DNA of 64,000 nt from Desertivirga arenae. Its GTDB lineage: Bacteria; Bacteroidota; Bacteroidia; Sphingobacteriales; Sphingobacteriaceae. The DNA lies in assembly GCF_017355785.1 (NCBI RefSeq), contig NZ_JAFEWE010000007.1, forward strand, positions 233,570-297,569, given 5' to 3'. The notes under the pieces were generated by a model. That model ran no database searches. It was not told the origin of the DNA and worked only from the letters and a program-made list of their open reading frames with translations. Positions 63,703-64,000 of the stretch are shown piece after piece (positions within the stretch are counted from its first letter, which is position 1; every line of letters starts with the position of its first letter). Both the position numbers and the translations under genes were made by a program.

Positions 63703-63854
63703 GCCACTTAACTACTAAGAAAAAAGCAAGAACATGTCAATGCCGGATAAGGACCGGCTATAGCTGGTTCAATGCGATGTTTATCCGGTACTCATCCGGC
63801 GCTGAACCGGTTATGACCAGTAGTTTGGGTAAGTTTCTTAGGAGTTAAACTGGC
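63703..63854. repeat. 152-bp element bounded by 20-bp inverted repeats
   Basis: GCCACTTAACTACTAAGAAA (63703-63722) is mirrored by TTTCTTAGGAGTTAAACTGG plus C (63834-63854) with two mismatches and one inserted base. The interior is rich in CCGG palindromes (GCCGGATAAGGACCGG against CCGGTACTCATCCGGC; GGTTCA against TGAACC) and more GC-rich than the flanks. No ORF. It could be a miniature inverted-repeat element or a large structured RNA/DNA site; no clear target duplication was found. Confidence 0.6.
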
Positions 63855-63867
63855 GCCCATAAACAAC

Positions 63868-63901
63868 AAAGGAACCAAAGGGAAGCTCCCCCGGTGCCTT
63901 T
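63868..63901 (-). terminator. Probable terminator of the minus-strand transketolase gene
   Basis: Read on the minus strand: AAAGGCACCGGG, loop, CCCTTTGGTTCCTTTGTTGTTT. The stem is imperfect, with a T-rich tail, about 20 bp past the stop codon. Confidence 0.5.
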
Positions 63902-63922
63902 ATCCAATTTTATTTGTGTTTA

Positions 63923-64000
63923 TTAAGCGTTCTTCTTTCTTGCAATTACTTTCTGAACAGCTTTAACGATGTGTTCTGCATCCAGACCGTATTTGGTCAT
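63923..64000 (-). CDS. Probable transketolase, C-terminal fragment
   Basis: The minus-strand frame entering from the right edge reads MTKYGLDAEHIVKAVQKVIA then RKKNA and stops at 63923-63925. The sequence resembles the extreme C-terminus of transketolase (C-terminal subunit type) in Bacteroidota (..LMxKYGLDAxxIVKAVxKVLxRK). Only 25 residues are visible and the Met at the edge need not be the start, so the call is tentative. Confidence 0.55.
   Translation of the reverse strand: MTKYGLDAEHIVKAVQKVIARKKNA

Noticed and set aside
63703..63854. Integron attC site
   Set aside because: Although RYYYAAC and GTTRRRY-like ends exist, there is no integrase or cassette ORF in view and the length is just over the usual range; kept only as an alternative.

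Overview
The window comes from a Bacteroidota chromosome, most likely Sphingobacteriaceae (Pedobacter-like). Evidence: a SusC/SusD polysaccharide-utilisation locus, PorV/PorQ-type and YhcH-type envelope proteins, BshC for bacillithiol, a division/cell-wall cluster without ddl, the rpmB-rpmG-DUF4295-ftsY-rimO block typical of the phylum, and promoters of the Bacteroidota type (TTG/TTTG - about 19 nt - TAnnTTTG). Assignment to family level is inference.

Layout. 1-8.5 kb: end of a SusC receptor, SusD, two lipoproteins with C-terminal discoidin-like domains, a GH29 fucosidase and a convergent GH92 alpha-mannosidase, together a glycan-degradation locus. 8.6-10.8 kb: an overlapping histidine kinase/response regulator pair. 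10.8-12.8 kb: rpsF-rpsR-rplI and mtgA. 12.8-17 kb: small hypotheticals, a probable orphan small RNA, tRNA-Phe, a REC-cNMP-Crp regulator divergent from a universal stress protein. 17.1-19.5 kb: gap and pgk. 19.7-35.8 kb: the dcw cluster mraZ-rsmH-ftsL-ftsI-murE-mraY-murD-ftsW-murG-murC-ftsQ-ftsA-ftsZ, all on the plus strand. 35.9-41.5 kb: an alpha-oxoamine synthase, a histone H1-like protein, dapA, ligA and a YhcH-family lipoprotein. 41.5-47.6 kb: MBL hydrolase, PorV/PorQ protein, AcpH-like protein, NUDIX hydrolase, tyrS, a repeat block and a LuxE-like protein. 47.9-52.4 kb: GH31 glucosidase and glgB. 52.4-58.9 kb (minus): Ldh2-family dehydrogenase, bshC, rimO, a repeat array, a GxxExxY remnant, ftsY, a DUF4295 gene, rpmG, rpmB. 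59.2-63.6 kb: DUF485-actP-acs acetate uptake and activation operon, and a CsbD protein. The window closes with an inverted-repeat element and the 3' end of a probable transketolase gene.

The least ordinary material is between genes: (i) a 20-bp GATTACACYGATT array plus a start-less GxxExxY nuclease remnant inserted between ftsY and rimO, with the array running into rimO's N-terminal codons; (ii) a promoter/hairpin/terminator unit of about 100 nt with no ORF; (iii) a 63-bp near-perfect palindrome that mirrors the last codons of ligA across its stop; (iv) a similar ATTC-rich leader just upstream of murG and of the DUF4295 gene; (v) a 152-bp element bounded by 20-bp inverted repeats; (vi) 10-bp-phased GTGG repeats before mraZ; and (vii) strong Shine-Dalgarno sequences before rpsR and rplI in a phylum whose ribosomes normally mask the anti-SD. 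No CRISPR array, phage, transposase gene or rRNA was seen. All statements rest on reading the sequence; no database search was run.
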